Shown one piece after another: positions 6,156 through 6,166 of a stretch of DNA of 6,166 bases. The DNA is from Thermoplasmata archaeon (GTDB taxonomy: Archaea; Thermoplasmatota; E2; UBA202; DSCA01), in contig VBQP01000062.1 in the NCBI GenBank assembly GCA_008297795.1, positions 1-6,166 on the forward strand, read 5' to 3'. The position numbers and the translations under genes are program-made. Within the stretch, counting starts at the first letter, position 1, and each line of letters starts with the position of its first letter. Under the pieces are notes generated by a model, which saw only the letters and a program-made list of their open reading frames with translations, was not told the DNA's origin and ran no database searches.

Positions 6156-6166
6156 TTGCCTTTCAT

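Overview
The window looks like archaeal chromosomal DNA, most likely from a euryarchaeal or Thermoplasmatota-like lineage. The lineage is an inference; the archaeal call is firm. The strongest evidence is a complete archaeal-type replication factor C large subunit with a C-terminal PCNA-binding motif. Archaeal TATA boxes also sit about 26-38 bases upstream of three of the start codons. All five recognisable genes are on the minus strand, so transcription runs from the right edge to the left.

In transcription order: (1) a CaCA-family cation/Ca2+ exchanger (5238-6155), close to NCX_Mj in length and residue register; (2) an AMP-forming acetyl-CoA synthetase (5138 to 3203) split into two overlapping ORFs by what looks like one extra base near 4157; (3) an unrecognised membrane-anchored coiled-coil protein (2225-3112); (4) rfcL (854-2215), starting 9 bases after the coiled-coil gene; (5) the 5' part of an NAD+-dependent DNA ligase, ligA (1-821), cut by the left edge.

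The exchanger and acs appear to be separate units, with promoter or terminator signals in the 99-base and 90-base gaps. The coiled-coil gene, rfcL and possibly ligA form a replication-linked group: RFC loads PCNA and the ligase seals nicks such as those between Okazaki fragments. ligA may also have its own promoter, with a TATA box overlapping the end of rfcL. A bacterial-type NAD+ ligase beside archaeal rfcL suggests a mosaic replication toolkit, with the ligase ancestrally acquired from bacteria.

The acs and coiled-coil genes have a TATA box about 26-30 bases before the ATG and no ribosome-binding site, as expected for leaderless mRNAs. ligA instead has a GGTGA motif. I saw no tRNA, rRNA, CRISPR array, insertion sequence or long repeat. 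No gene-free stretch exceeds 100 bases. The plus-strand open frames are shadows of the minus-strand genes.
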